From Lautropia sp. (GTDB lineage: Bacteria; Pseudomonadota; Gammaproteobacteria; Burkholderiales; Burkholderiaceae_E): a stretch of DNA of 39,412 bases. Location of the stretch: positions 1 through 39,412 of the forward strand of contig JAUMZD010000037.1 of NCBI GenBank assembly GCA_030528325.1, read 5' to 3'. The notes under the pieces are model-generated. The model saw only the letters and a program-made list of their open reading frames with translations, made no database searches and was not told the origin of the DNA. The position numbers and the translations under genes are program-made. This document shows, piece by piece, positions 9,619-17,482 of this stretch (within the stretch, counting starts at the first letter, position 1; every line of letters begins with the position of its first letter).

Positions 9619-11601
9619 ATGGCAATGGATGATCGGGGCCCGGGCGCCCAGCCGGGTGAGGAGACATCGGGGCGGACAGATGAGGTGGTGGCCGGCGTGA
9701 ATGCCGGTCTGGCGCCAGCCGGGACGGATGCGGTGCCCTCTGCCCGGCCGGGTGACGTGCAGGCGGCTTCCCGGGCTGCGGATGAGGCTGGATCCATGCC
9801 GGTGCAGGCGGTCGGGCGCGGACAGGGCGGGCAGATCGGGCAGGGCCCTGAGGCATCCGGCCAGCCAGGTGCCGGGCAGGCAGGGGCGCCCGCCTCGCCG
9901 GATGAGCCTGCGGCAGCCGGTGAGGCGGGGCCAGGCGATGACGCCCTGGCGTCCGGGCGCCCGAAGAAGCGCAAGGGCAAGAAGAAGGCCGAGAAGCTGC
10001 TTCGGGAGGCCGCTCGTGAAAGGGAGGCTCGCGAGGCGGCCGACGTGGCGGTGCCGATGGGAACGGCCAAGGGTGTGGAAACCATGTTCCGCAATGCCTT
10101 CCGCACCGAGATGGAGCTGCTGGCACTGGCTGCGACCAAGGCCAACATCATGATCTCGCTCAACGGCTTCATCGTGTCGGCCCTGATGATCTCGGGAGCC
10201 TTCATCTTTGCCTCGTCCCCGGAGTTTCTGATCCCGGCGGTCGTGTTCATGGTCACGGCGTCGGCCTCGATCATCTTCGCGCTGCTGTCGGCATCACCGG
10301 ATCGGGCCGGCCGGATGCGGGAGACCTGGCGGTGGTTTCTGGACGTGCTGGCCCGCAGGGCGCGGGTGCGGGATTTCAGGGCTCGCGTGACGGCGAGGGA
10401 GTTTCATTTCTTCGGCGATACGCCGAACATCCTGATCTACGAGGATCGGGTGAAGATCCCGAAGGATCGTTACTGGGAGATGATGCAGGCGATCATGGCC
10501 GATCGCGAGCAGGTCTACCACAAGATGAGCGATGAGCTGTACTGGCTCGGGCTGATGGCGAACAAGCAGTTCAAGTACCTGAACATGTCCTATGCCGTGT
10601 TCCGGTGGGGGTTGCTCGCCTCGATCCTCGCATTCATCGGCGTGAAGATGCTGCCCGAACTGGTGCCGTCTCTTCAGGCCGGCAAGCAGGCGGCCCAGCT
10701 GCGCACGCTGGGCATCAACACCTTCCAGTCGGTGTATGAACCGTCGGCCGTGCAGCAGCTGCCGGATGGGCGGCTGCTGGTGGTCGAGGACGAGGCGGCT
10801 CGCGCCATGCGGCTGCTCAGTTTCACGCCCGAGGGTACGCTGCTCGAGGATGAGGCCGTGGATGCCCGCATCATCCGCGCTTTCCGGCAGAAGCTCAACG
10901 ACATGGAGGCATTGACCCGTGACGACGAAGGCTATGTCTACGCGATCTCGTCGCACTCGCGCACCCGGGAGGGGCGGCGACGCCCGGATCGGGAGCGTTT
11001 CCTGCGCTTCCGGATCCAGGGCAACGACGTGCGCGAGCTGAAGGCTTATGACGGTCTGATCGACGTGCTGGAGAACTCGCCGGAGCTGAAGCAGCTGATC
11101 AAGGCCAGAACCGGCACGCAACTGGATTTCAAGACGACGAACATCGAGGGGATGGCCTATGATCCGCGCTCCCAGCGGCTGCTGCTTGGATTCCGCGATC
11201 CCGAGTTCAACGAACAGTCGATGATCGTCTCGATCGGCAATCCGAAGGAGGTGTTCGAGGAGAACGCCAGCCCGTACTTCGTCGATGTCCAGTTCATCGA
11301 CATCAAGGGAGGCGGCATCCGGTCGCTGAACTATGACCCGGTGCTGAAGGCCTTCGTGCTGACCAACGAGGTCAAGGACGAGGATGGCACGAAATTCTCG
11401 CAGCTCTGGATCTGGAGTGGAGAGACGAACTCGCCGCCGAAGCCGGTTCAGCTGCCGAACCTGCGTCACATGAAGAACGTGGAGGCGGTCGATTCGATCA
11501 AGCTCAACGGACAGCCGAGGCTGATCCTGATGAGTGACGAGGGCAATGCCGAGAAACAGCTCTCGGCCAAGTACATGCTGGTCGACTACAACGAACTTTG
11601 A
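9619..11601 (+). CDS. PycTM-like membrane protein fused to a DUF3616-like beta-propeller
   Basis: 660 residues from ATG 9619, which has GGAAGG nine bases upstream; ATG 9610 abuts the same site and is less likely. Residues 1-110 are Ala/Gly/Pro-rich and disordered, then a Lys/Arg/Glu-rich stretch. About 160-345 resembles the Pycsar effector TM domain: FRTEMELLALAATKANIMIS leads into two helices (about 177-226), then the conserved FFGD region, WEMMQAIM, LYWLGLMANKQFKYLNMSY and a third helix (about 326-346). About 365-660 resembles DUF3616/SdiA-regulated-type propellers (IEGMAYDPRSQRLLLGFRDP). Three helices would put the propeller outside if the N-terminus is inside. No nucleotide cyclase gene is adjacent, so this is not a standard Pycsar pair. 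Function unknown. Confidence 0.7.
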   Translation: MAMDDRGPGAQPGEETSGRTDEVVAGVNAGLAPAGTDAVPSARPGDVQAASRAADEAGSMPVQAVGRGQGGQIGQGPEASGQPGAGQAGAPASPDEPAAAGEAGPGDDALASGRPKKRKGKKKAEKLLREAAREREAREAADVAVPMGTAKGVETMFRNAFRTEMELLALAATKANIMISLNGFIVSALMISGAFIFASSPEFLIPAVVFMVTASASIIFALLSASPDRAGRMRETWRWFLDVLARRARVRDFRARVTAREFHFFGDTPNILIYEDRVKIPKDRYWEMMQAIMADREQVYHKMSDELYWLGLMANKQFKYLNMSYAVFRWGLLASILAFIGVKMLPELVPSLQAGKQAAQLRTLGINTFQSVYEPSAVQQLPDGRLLVVEDEAARAMRLLSFTPEGTLLEDEAVDARIIRAFRQKLNDMEALTRDDEGYVYAISSHSRTREGRRRPDRERFLRFRIQGNDVRELKAYDGLIDVLENSPELKQLIKARTGTQLDFKTTNIEGMAYDPRSQRLLLGFRDPEFNEQSMIVSIGNPKEVFEENASPYFVDVQFIDIKGGGIRSLNYDPVLKAFVLTNEVKDEDGTKFSQLWIWSGETNSPPKPVQLPNLRHMKNVEAVDSIKLNGQPRLILMSDEGNAEKQLSAKYMLVDYNEL

Positions 11602-11604
11602 TCG

Positions 11605-11634
11605 CCCGGGGCGCCAGCGGGGGAAGGCCCCGGG
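11605..11634. repeat. Terminator-like hairpin after the PycTM-like gene
   Basis: CCCGGGGC (11605-11612) pairs perfectly with GCCCCGGG (11627-11634). The base after the stem is AAAA, not a T-run, so termination is uncertain. The rest of the gap to 11845 holds no gene I can support. Confidence 0.35.
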
Positions 11635-11845
11635 AAAAGCCGTATGCCACCTCCCGATCGCCAGCGTACAATGTTGCGTTTGTGTACATGATGGCCGGCG
11701 GCTGTCACCTCATGCGGTGTCTTGTCCGTCCGAGGACTGGCTTTTCAGGGCGTTGCCGGCGAACTTCCTCCATCCCGTTCGGGCCCTTCTCCGGTGGCTG
11801 CCGCCGGGGCGATGGCCCGATCCATTCTTTCAGACGAGACGCACC

Positions 11846-12616
11846 ATGAAACTTGCTCATACCCTGCTGGCCTGCTCGCTGGCTGCGCTGGCCGCCGGCA
11901 CCGCCCAGGCCCGCCCCTGGGCTGACATCCAGAAAAGCGGCACGCTGATCGCCGCCACCGGAGGCGACCTGAAGCCCTTCAACTACTTCGAGGGCAAGAA
12001 GCTGACAGGCTTCGAGGTGGAGCTGACCGATGCCATCGCCCAGCGTATGGGGCTGAAGGTCGAGTGGAAGGTGCTGAGCTTCGATTCGCTGCTGGCTGGC
12101 CTGCAGCGCGATCGCTGGGATCTGGCGATCTCCTCGCATGGCGTGACCGAGGAGCGCGCCAAGGTGGTGGACTTCTCCGACAACCACTACTGCGGTGGCG
12201 CCACCATCGTCGCCAAGAACCCGGCCATCAGCACGAAGGCCGACCTGGCGGGCAAGACCGTGGCCGTTCAGACCGGCACCACCTTCCTCGCCGCCATGCA
12301 GCAGGACAAGTCGATCGGCTCCGTGCGCAACTTCCCGCAGGATCGTGATGCCCGTGCGGCCGTCGTCAGTGGCCGGGCCGATGCCTGGGTGACGGACAAG
12401 TTCGTGGCGCTGGAGGCGATCAAGCTGATCCCCGAGGCCGGCCTGAAGATGGGCGAGCAGCTCTTCGTCGAGCGCATGGCGGCCGCCGTGGCCAAGGGCA
12501 ACATGGAGCTGCTGGCCGCCTTCAACAAGGGGTTGGCCGACGTGATGGCCGATGGCACCTACGAGAAAATCTCGAAGAAATACTTCGACGCCGACATCCG
12601 CTGCCAGGCCGAGTGA
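11846..12616 (+). CDS. Polar amino acid ABC transporter, periplasmic binding protein
   Basis: 256 residues. A longer frame is open upstream, but ATG 11846 begins a clear Sec signal peptide (MKLAHTLLACSLAALAAGTAQA, cleavage after residue 22) and is chosen. The mature part is a type 2 periplasmic binding fold of the polar-amino-acid family (SBP_bac_3): LKPFNYFEGKKLTGFEVEL, DLAISSHGVTEERAKVVDFS and VQTGTTF motifs. The ligand cannot be told from sequence. The permease gene follows 38 bases downstream and the ATPase after it, giving a complete importer operon. Confidence 0.92.
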   Translation: MKLAHTLLACSLAALAAGTAQARPWADIQKSGTLIAATGGDLKPFNYFEGKKLTGFEVELTDAIAQRMGLKVEWKVLSFDSLLAGLQRDRWDLAISSHGVTEERAKVVDFSDNHYCGGATIVAKNPAISTKADLAGKTVAVQTGTTFLAAMQQDKSIGSVRNFPQDRDARAAVVSGRADAWVTDKFVALEAIKLIPEAGLKMGEQLFVERMAAAVAKGNMELLAAFNKGLADVMADGTYEKISKKYFDADIRCQAE

Positions 12617-12654
12617 GGCCATCCATCTTCTGCTGACCCCGCGCCCCTGCCACC

Positions 12655-13439
12655 ATGATCGATCTGTTTGCGAAGTGGCCGGCTGGCTGGTCCCGTCAGG
12701 GGCGCAGCACGCTGGCAATCGCCCTGGGTGTGGCCCTGTTGATGCTGGTTCTTTCCTTCATCGACGTGCCACTGGCTCACCTGCCCGAGCCGATCGGCTC
12801 CAGTGCCGAGCAGTTTGCCGAGGGTAGCCGCACCACGGTGATGCTGACGCTGGTCTCGGGGCTGTTCGGCCTGCTGCTGGGCGTGCTGGGGGCGCTGGGG
12901 CGCCTGTCCCGGGTGGCTCCGGTGCGCTGGCTGGCGTCGTTCTACATCTGGGTCATCCGGGGCACGCCGCTGCTCGTGCAGGTGCTCTTCGTGTTCCTTG
13001 CCCTGCCGGAACTGGCGCCCTGGCTGAAGCTCAGTGACTTCAGCTCGGCCTGCGTGGCACTGGCCTTCAACGCCGGTGCCTACAATGCCGAAGCCATCCG
13101 GGCCGGTCTGCTGGCCGTGCCGAAGGGTCAGACCGAGGCGGCGCGTTCGCTGGGGCTTTCCCGGTGGCACACCTTCAGGGACGTGGTGTTTCCGCAGGCC
13201 TTCAAGATCAGCCTGCCGGCCCTGGTGAACAACTTCATCGCGCTGCTGAAGGATTCCTCGCTCGCCTACGCCATCGGCGTGGTCGAGCTGACCAACGTGG
13301 CCAACCGCATCCAGTCGGCCACCTTCCAGCCCATTCCGGCGCTGGTGACGGCAGCCGTCATCTACCTGGTGCTGACCACGGTGCTGACGCAGATTTCCAC
13401 GGCGGTCGAACATCGGATGGACGTGGAGGATCGGCGCGC

Positions 13440-13443
<4 letters not shown>
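12655..13443 (+). CDS. Polar amino acid ABC transporter, permease
   Basis: 262 residues with about five transmembrane helices. The cytoplasmic EAA loop that contacts the ATPase is visible as [20 protein letters not shown] (about residues 162-181). [18 protein letters not shown] is the typical HisM/GlnP-family segment. The stop codon overlaps the start of the ATPase gene (ATGA), indicating translational coupling. A single permease gene implies a homodimeric membrane channel. Confidence 0.93.
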
Positions 13444-14216
<773 letters not shown>

Positions 14217-14350
14217 GGGGCGGGCTTTCTGGCGGCCGGCATGATGGAACGTTTCCGGTGCCGATCGTGATGTACCCCGATTGATCGGCAGGTGGCTCAG
14301 TGGTAGCCGCCATGTGCATGAATCAATGAGGAGAAAGAGAGGAGATCCAC

Positions 14351-15259
14351 GTGGCAAGGGGGAAGACCGCGGAAGTGCCGGACGAAGACCGTTTGCGCAT
14401 CATCAAGCAGACCGTCATTCTGGCCATGTTCACGGATGATGAACTCTTCGATCAGCTGGTGCTCAAGGGCGGCAATGCGATGGATCTGATTCACCAGACC
14501 CATGCTCGGGCTTCCGTGGATGTGGATTTTTCCATGAGCGGAGATCTGGATAAGGAGGCCGTTCAGCCCCGCATCGAGCGGGCGCTGAAAGAAAGGTTCG
14601 CAGAGCAGGGGTATCTGGCCTTTGACGTTTCCATGCGGGAAAAGCCGCGTAGCGGGTTATCCGAGGATCTGGCCCAGTTCTGGGGTGGCTACGAGATCGC
14701 GTTCAAGCTCATTTCTCAGGCCAGAGCCAGAGAACTCCAGCATGTTCTGGAGGTGATGCAACGGGAGGCGATCCGTCTAGCGGGTGTCAGCACGAGGTTT
14801 ACCATCGATATCAGCCGTCATGAATACACGGAAGGCAAGCAGGCCTACGAAATCGAGGGCATGACCATCTTCGTTTACCCACCGGCCATGATCGTCTGTG
14901 AAAAGCTGCGGGCCATCTGCCAGCAGATGCCGGGCTATGGCCCGGTGATCGGGCGTGACGGTGCCGGTTCCCAGCGAGCGAGAGACTTCATCGACATTCA
15001 TGTCCTGCTGCACGATCCCCGTTTCCGGGTGGATCTTGCTGATCCAGGCGTTCAGGACATGTTGCGCAAGGTGTTTGAGGCCAAGCGTGTACCGCTGGGA
15101 TTACTGGGCAATATCCGGGAGACCAGGCACTTTCATGGCACAGGTTATCCGGAAGTGAAGGCGAGCATGCGACCAGGCGTGCCTGTTTTCCCCTTCGATA
15201 CTTATTTCGATGCTGTCCTGGATGCCTGCAAGCCTTTAGAACCCCTCTGGCACGTATAG
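14351..15259 (+). CDS. abiEii: AbiEii/AbiGii-type nucleotidyltransferase toxin (type IV TA)
   Basis: 302 residues. GTG 14351 is preceded by an AGAGGAGA Shine-Dalgarno stretch, and the frame is closed upstream by TGA at 14327, so the start is well supported. The DUF1814 nucleotidyltransferase motifs are visible: KGGNAMDLIH (about 39-48), SVDVDFSM (about 55-62) with the paired aspartates, YPPAMIVCEKLRAI (about 175) and RARDFIDIHVLL (about 215). In AbiE systems this toxin modifies RNA with nucleotides and halts growth, aborting phage infection. Unusually, the antitoxin gene is not upstream in the same operon but convergent, and the two 3' ends overlap by 24 bases. Confidence 0.85.
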   Translation: MARGKTAEVPDEDRLRIIKQTVILAMFTDDELFDQLVLKGGNAMDLIHQTHARASVDVDFSMSGDLDKEAVQPRIERALKERFAEQGYLAFDVSMREKPRSGLSEDLAQFWGGYEIAFKLISQARARELQHVLEVMQREAIRLAGVSTRFTIDISRHEYTEGKQAYEIEGMTIFVYPPAMIVCEKLRAICQQMPGYGPVIGRDGAGSQRARDFIDIHVLLHDPRFRVDLADPGVQDMLRKVFEAKRVPLGLLGNIRETRHFHGTGYPEVKASMRPGVPVFPFDTYFDAVLDACKPLEPLWHV

Positions 15260-16123
15260 ACGCCAGCGCTCGTCATAGCGGGTCTTTTCCATGGCATGAG
15301 TGAGGTAGAAATCCTGCTCTCTGGGATAGCTTCGGAACAGCTCGATGGCGCTAGCCCTGTAGCCGGCGCGTTCCAGGTAGAAACCGATGGCCTGATGATA
15401 GGGGTAATGGGGTTTCAGCCTCTTGTAGAGGGCGTTCATGGCATTGACGGAGACCCTGCCCAGGGCGGCCTCGAAGGCCTTGGCCACTTCATGAACACCT
15501 CCGGCATAGACGGGGCGGATGACGATATCGATCAGGGTGCGTTCTAGGCTGGTATAACGCAGATCAAGCGGCCGCTGGCCGCCCAGGTTGACCTGATCGC
15601 TGATGATGCCGGCACCTCCATGGGCCATGGCATCCAGCAGCACGACACGAACCCCCTCTTCGGGCACATCCGCCTGGTTGGTGGACTCCCTCATCGGCTT
15701 GCTGAAACTGGTGTCGATATCAGCTTGGCTGAGATGGGGTAAGGTTTTGGGCGCGCCGCGTTTCTTTTCCCGGCTCAGATAGAGCGTTTTGGGCACCTGC
15801 TCGGTCAGCCCATGCAGGCGAATGGCCGTGTAGTGGCTGTAGTAGCTGCCGGAAACGAGCTGAAGCAGCGTTTCCATCAGTGGAACCCTGCCCCAGGTAT
15901 ATCCCCTGACAGGACGATGCTTCAGATCAATGCTGATCTGGTGAAGCTCAGAGTGCTCACACAGGAAGTCGATGAAGACCTCCTGAGTTTCCCGTTTGCT
16001 CAAACGCCAGAACCTTCGGTTTTTGCGAACGATGTCCTGAAGTTCAGCTTCGGTGAGGACAGACAGACCTTCGGAAAAGGATCGTTCGATATCCGGCAGA
16101 GCAATCTTCAGTCGTTCAGTCAT
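15236..16123 (-). CDS. abiEi: AbiEi-family antitoxin/regulator, convergent with the toxin
   Basis: 295 residues. The N-terminal part (LTEAELQDIVRKNRRFWRLS) fits the winged-helix DNA-binding region of AbiEi-type antitoxins. YTSLERTLIDIVIRPVYAGG (about residue 190) and the preceding region match the AbiEi C-terminal domain. Known AbiEi proteins bind inverted repeats in their own promoter. Here a perfect 30-bp palindrome lies 16 bases upstream of the start codon, over the predicted -10 box, which fits autorepression. The orientation relative to the toxin gene (tail to tail) is not the usual operon. The family assignment is good; that it neutralises the neighbouring toxin is inference from proximity. 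Confidence 0.75.
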   Translation of the reverse strand: MTERLKIALPDIERSFSEGLSVLTEAELQDIVRKNRRFWRLSKRETQEVFIDFLCEHSELHQISIDLKHRPVRGYTWGRVPLMETLLQLVSGSYYSHYTAIRLHGLTEQVPKTLYLSREKKRGAPKTLPHLSQADIDTSFSKPMRESTNQADVPEEGVRVVLLDAMAHGGAGIISDQVNLGGQRPLDLRYTSLERTLIDIVIRPVYAGGVHEVAKAFEAALGRVSVNAMNALYKRLKPHYPYHQAIGFYLERAGYRASAIELFRSYPREQDFYLTHAMEKTRYDERWRLYVPEGF

Positions 16124-16138
16124 GCGCTATTTCAGCTG

Positions 16139-16168
16139 CATCATAAAGGCGTTAACGCCTTTATGATG
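16139..16168. promoter_or_regulatory. Perfect 30-bp palindrome (operator 1) over the antitoxin promoter
   Basis: CATCATAAAGGCGTT followed at once by its exact reverse complement. Its right edge (16163-16168) reads CATCAT on the minus strand, 17 bases from a consensus TTGACA at 16186-16191, so it covers the predicted -10 box of the antitoxin gene. Confidence 0.75.
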
Positions 16169-16191
16169 TCATATAAAACTTGTTTTGTCAA
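16163..16191 (-). promoter_or_regulatory. Predicted sigma70 promoter of the AbiEi-family gene
   Basis: Minus strand: -35 TTGACA (16191-16186, 6/6), 17-base spacer, -10 CATCAT (4/6). The start codon is at 16123, giving a leader of roughly 33 bases containing half of operator 1. Confidence 0.55.
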
Positions 16192-16224
16192 GACGTTAAG
16201 TCGTTGAATCCATTGAGAATCCTG

Positions 16225-16253
16225 TTGACATGCGGGGGTTTTTTCATTACATT
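16225..16253 (+). promoter_or_regulatory. Predicted sigma70 promoter reading toward the PIN toxin operon
   Basis: -35 TTGACA (16225-16230, 6/6), 17-base spacer, -10 TACATT (16248-16253, 4/6). It mirrors the antitoxin promoter, back to back, with the two -35 boxes 33 bases apart. The -10 overlaps the left edge of operator 2. Confidence 0.55.
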
Positions 16254-16279
16254 AACAGGGCGTTTACGCCCTGTTAATG
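16250..16279. promoter_or_regulatory. 30-bp near-perfect palindrome (operator 2), related to operator 1
   Basis: CATTAACAGGGCGT, TT, then ACGCCCTGTTAATG. Arms of 14 bp pair perfectly; only the centre breaks symmetry. It has the same length as operator 1 and shares the core GGCGTTNACGCC and outer CAT/ATG ends. Centres are 111 bp apart. Probably bound by the same protein. From 16280 to 16441 I see no gene I can support. Confidence 0.7.
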
Positions 16280-16441
16280 CTTATTTATCAGACTGTCTAC
16301 CAGGGCTATCGGCTGCGGACGTGGGTCGACGGCAGCCCACCGCGTTGCTACAGGCTGCCGCGGGAACGGGAGCAGGCTCAAGTGCGGATGCGTCTTGGGA
16401 TGGGATGTCATTGCCAAACGCTTGAAGGTGTCCATCGAGGA

Positions 16442-16470
16442 GACGTACAATTGATAATCAAGTGTACGTC
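16442..16470. promoter_or_regulatory. 29-bp inverted repeat upstream of the RHH antitoxin gene
   Basis: GACGTACAATTGAT, a central A, then ATCAAGTGTACGTC: 13 of 14 positions pair. It ends ten bases before ATG 16480 and includes a GATAAT -10-like box (16453-16458). Probable autoregulatory operator of the antitoxin; unrelated in sequence to operators 1 and 2. Confidence 0.65.
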
Positions 16471-16479
16471 AGTCTGTTC

Positions 16480-16731
16480 ATGCAAACCAAACTCACCCTG
16501 CGGCTGGATGCCGAGCTGATTGCCATTGCCAAGGCGCAGGCCCGGCGCAATGGCAAGTCGCTGTCGGCTTTCGTGGCCGACTACTTCGCACAGTTTGCGC
16601 CGCCACCCGAGGCGTCTTCACTGTCCCTGCCGCCCATCACATCGTCGCAGGTGGGTGTGCTGAGAAAAGGCAACGCTGCTTCCCTCGATGAAGCCGATTA
16701 CCGACGCCATCTGGAGGACAGGTACCTGTGA
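16480..16731 (+). CDS. Ribbon-helix-helix type antitoxin (DUF6364-like)
   Basis: 83 residues from ATG 16480. A GTG at 16462 is in frame but lies inside the inverted repeat. The first 45 residues (TKLTLRLDAELIAIAKAQAR, then SLSAFVADYF) have the beta-strand/helix/helix pattern of RHH DNA-binding antitoxins. The tail (about 50-83) is Pro/Ser-rich then acidic, as expected for a toxin-wrapping segment. The gene overlaps the PIN toxin start by four bases. No clear Shine-Dalgarno site precedes ATG 16480, so the start is moderately certain. Confidence 0.8.
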   Translation: MQTKLTLRLDAELIAIAKAQARRNGKSLSAFVADYFAQFAPPPEASSLSLPPITSSQVGVLRKGNAASLDEADYRRHLEDRYL

Positions 16732-17180
16732 GCCTGCTGCTGGATACCAACGTGATCCTGGATGTCTGGCTTCAGCGGGAACCGCATGTCGAGGACAGTG
16801 CGCGGGTGATGGCGCTGGTGGAAGAAGGTGAGGTTCGGGCAAGCCTGTGTGCCACCACGCTGACCACGCTGTTCTATCTGGGGCAGCGCGTCCTCGGTGC
16901 GGATGGGGCCCGTCGTCAGATCGAGGCATTGCTCCGGCTGTTCTCGGTGGCGCCGGTGAATCGGGCGGTGCTCAGCGAGGCACTGGGCAGCCGGTTCGCC
17001 GATTTCGAAGATGCGGTATTGCACGAAGCGGCGCGCCATGCGGGCTGTCAGGCGATCATCACCCGCAACACGGCCGATTTTGCCAGCGCATCGCTGCGCA
17101 TCCACACACCCACTCAGTATCTTCAGATGTATCGGATGAGCCTGCACGAGAAAGCTGTCCGGTATCGTGCAGGGGAGTGA
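16728..17180 (+). CDS. PIN-domain ribonuclease toxin (VapC-like)
   Basis: 150 residues; GTG 16728 overlaps the antitoxin stop (GTGA). Acidic active-site motifs of PIN domains are present: LLLDTNVILDVW near the start (first Asp), DFEDAVLHEAAR (about 88-99) and IITRNTADF (about 108-116). Such toxins cut tRNA or rRNA and are held by the cognate antitoxin. The pair follows operator 2 and its promoter and precedes the sigma54 regulator by 302 bases. Catalytic residues look intact. Confidence 0.88.
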   Translation: MSLLLDTNVILDVWLQREPHVEDSARVMALVEEGEVRASLCATTLTTLFYLGQRVLGADGARRQIEALLRLFSVAPVNRAVLSEALGSRFADFEDAVLHEAARHAGCQAIITRNTADFASASLRIHTPTQYLQMYRMSLHEKAVRYRAGE

Positions 17181-17482
17181 GTCTGATATCTGGTGGCCCG
17201 GGGCGTGCTGCGAAAGAGCGAGGCAGGGGGGCGGTGCACCAGTTATGTGCTGGTGGAGGTGGATCCTGCCGGGGGTGGCTGAAGCAGGATGGGGATAGGT
17301 TCAAGCTGTTTTCTATCGGCTGCGATGCGCGTTTACCAGCTCAGCAGGACTGAACAGGGCGCGGCCGAACAGATGGGAGAGAACCGATACGCTGGCCCTG
17401 GTATCCGCTTGGCTCCTGGATGCCGCGGAGGCTGTCGTCGTGGATAGACTGAGATTTGTAACAAGCCTATTCCGGTCTTTCC
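17181..17482. other. Gap upstream of the sigma54 activator gene
   Basis: No gene is supported. Two short hairpins are visible: CACCAG/CTGGTG around 17236-17254 and TCCTGC/GCAGGA around 17264-17289. No T-run follows either. No convincing -35/-10 pair and no GG-N10-GC sigma54 site was found before the regulator start, and the start itself lacks a clear Shine-Dalgarno site. Confidence 0.4.

Noticed and set aside
10294..11469. 391-codon minus-strand open frame
   Set aside because: Shadow of the PycTM-like gene in GC-rich DNA; its His/Leu/Arg-rich translation has no domain.
9619..11601. A canonical Pycsar cyclase-effector pair
   Set aside because: No pyrimidine cyclase gene lies on either side; neighbours are betB and an amino acid transporter.
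11605..11634. Intrinsic terminator of the PycTM-like gene
   Set aside because: Good stem but followed by A residues, so listed only as a hairpin.
14288..14320. tRNA-like D-arm (GTGGCTCAGTGGTAGCC) at the left edge of the island
   Set aside because: No anticodon stem, T-arm or acceptor stem can be built around it; it may be chance or a very decayed remnant.
16277..16519. 80-codon open frame starting at the end of operator 2
   Set aside because: No ribosome site, no recognisable protein, and it overlaps the antitoxin gene in another frame.
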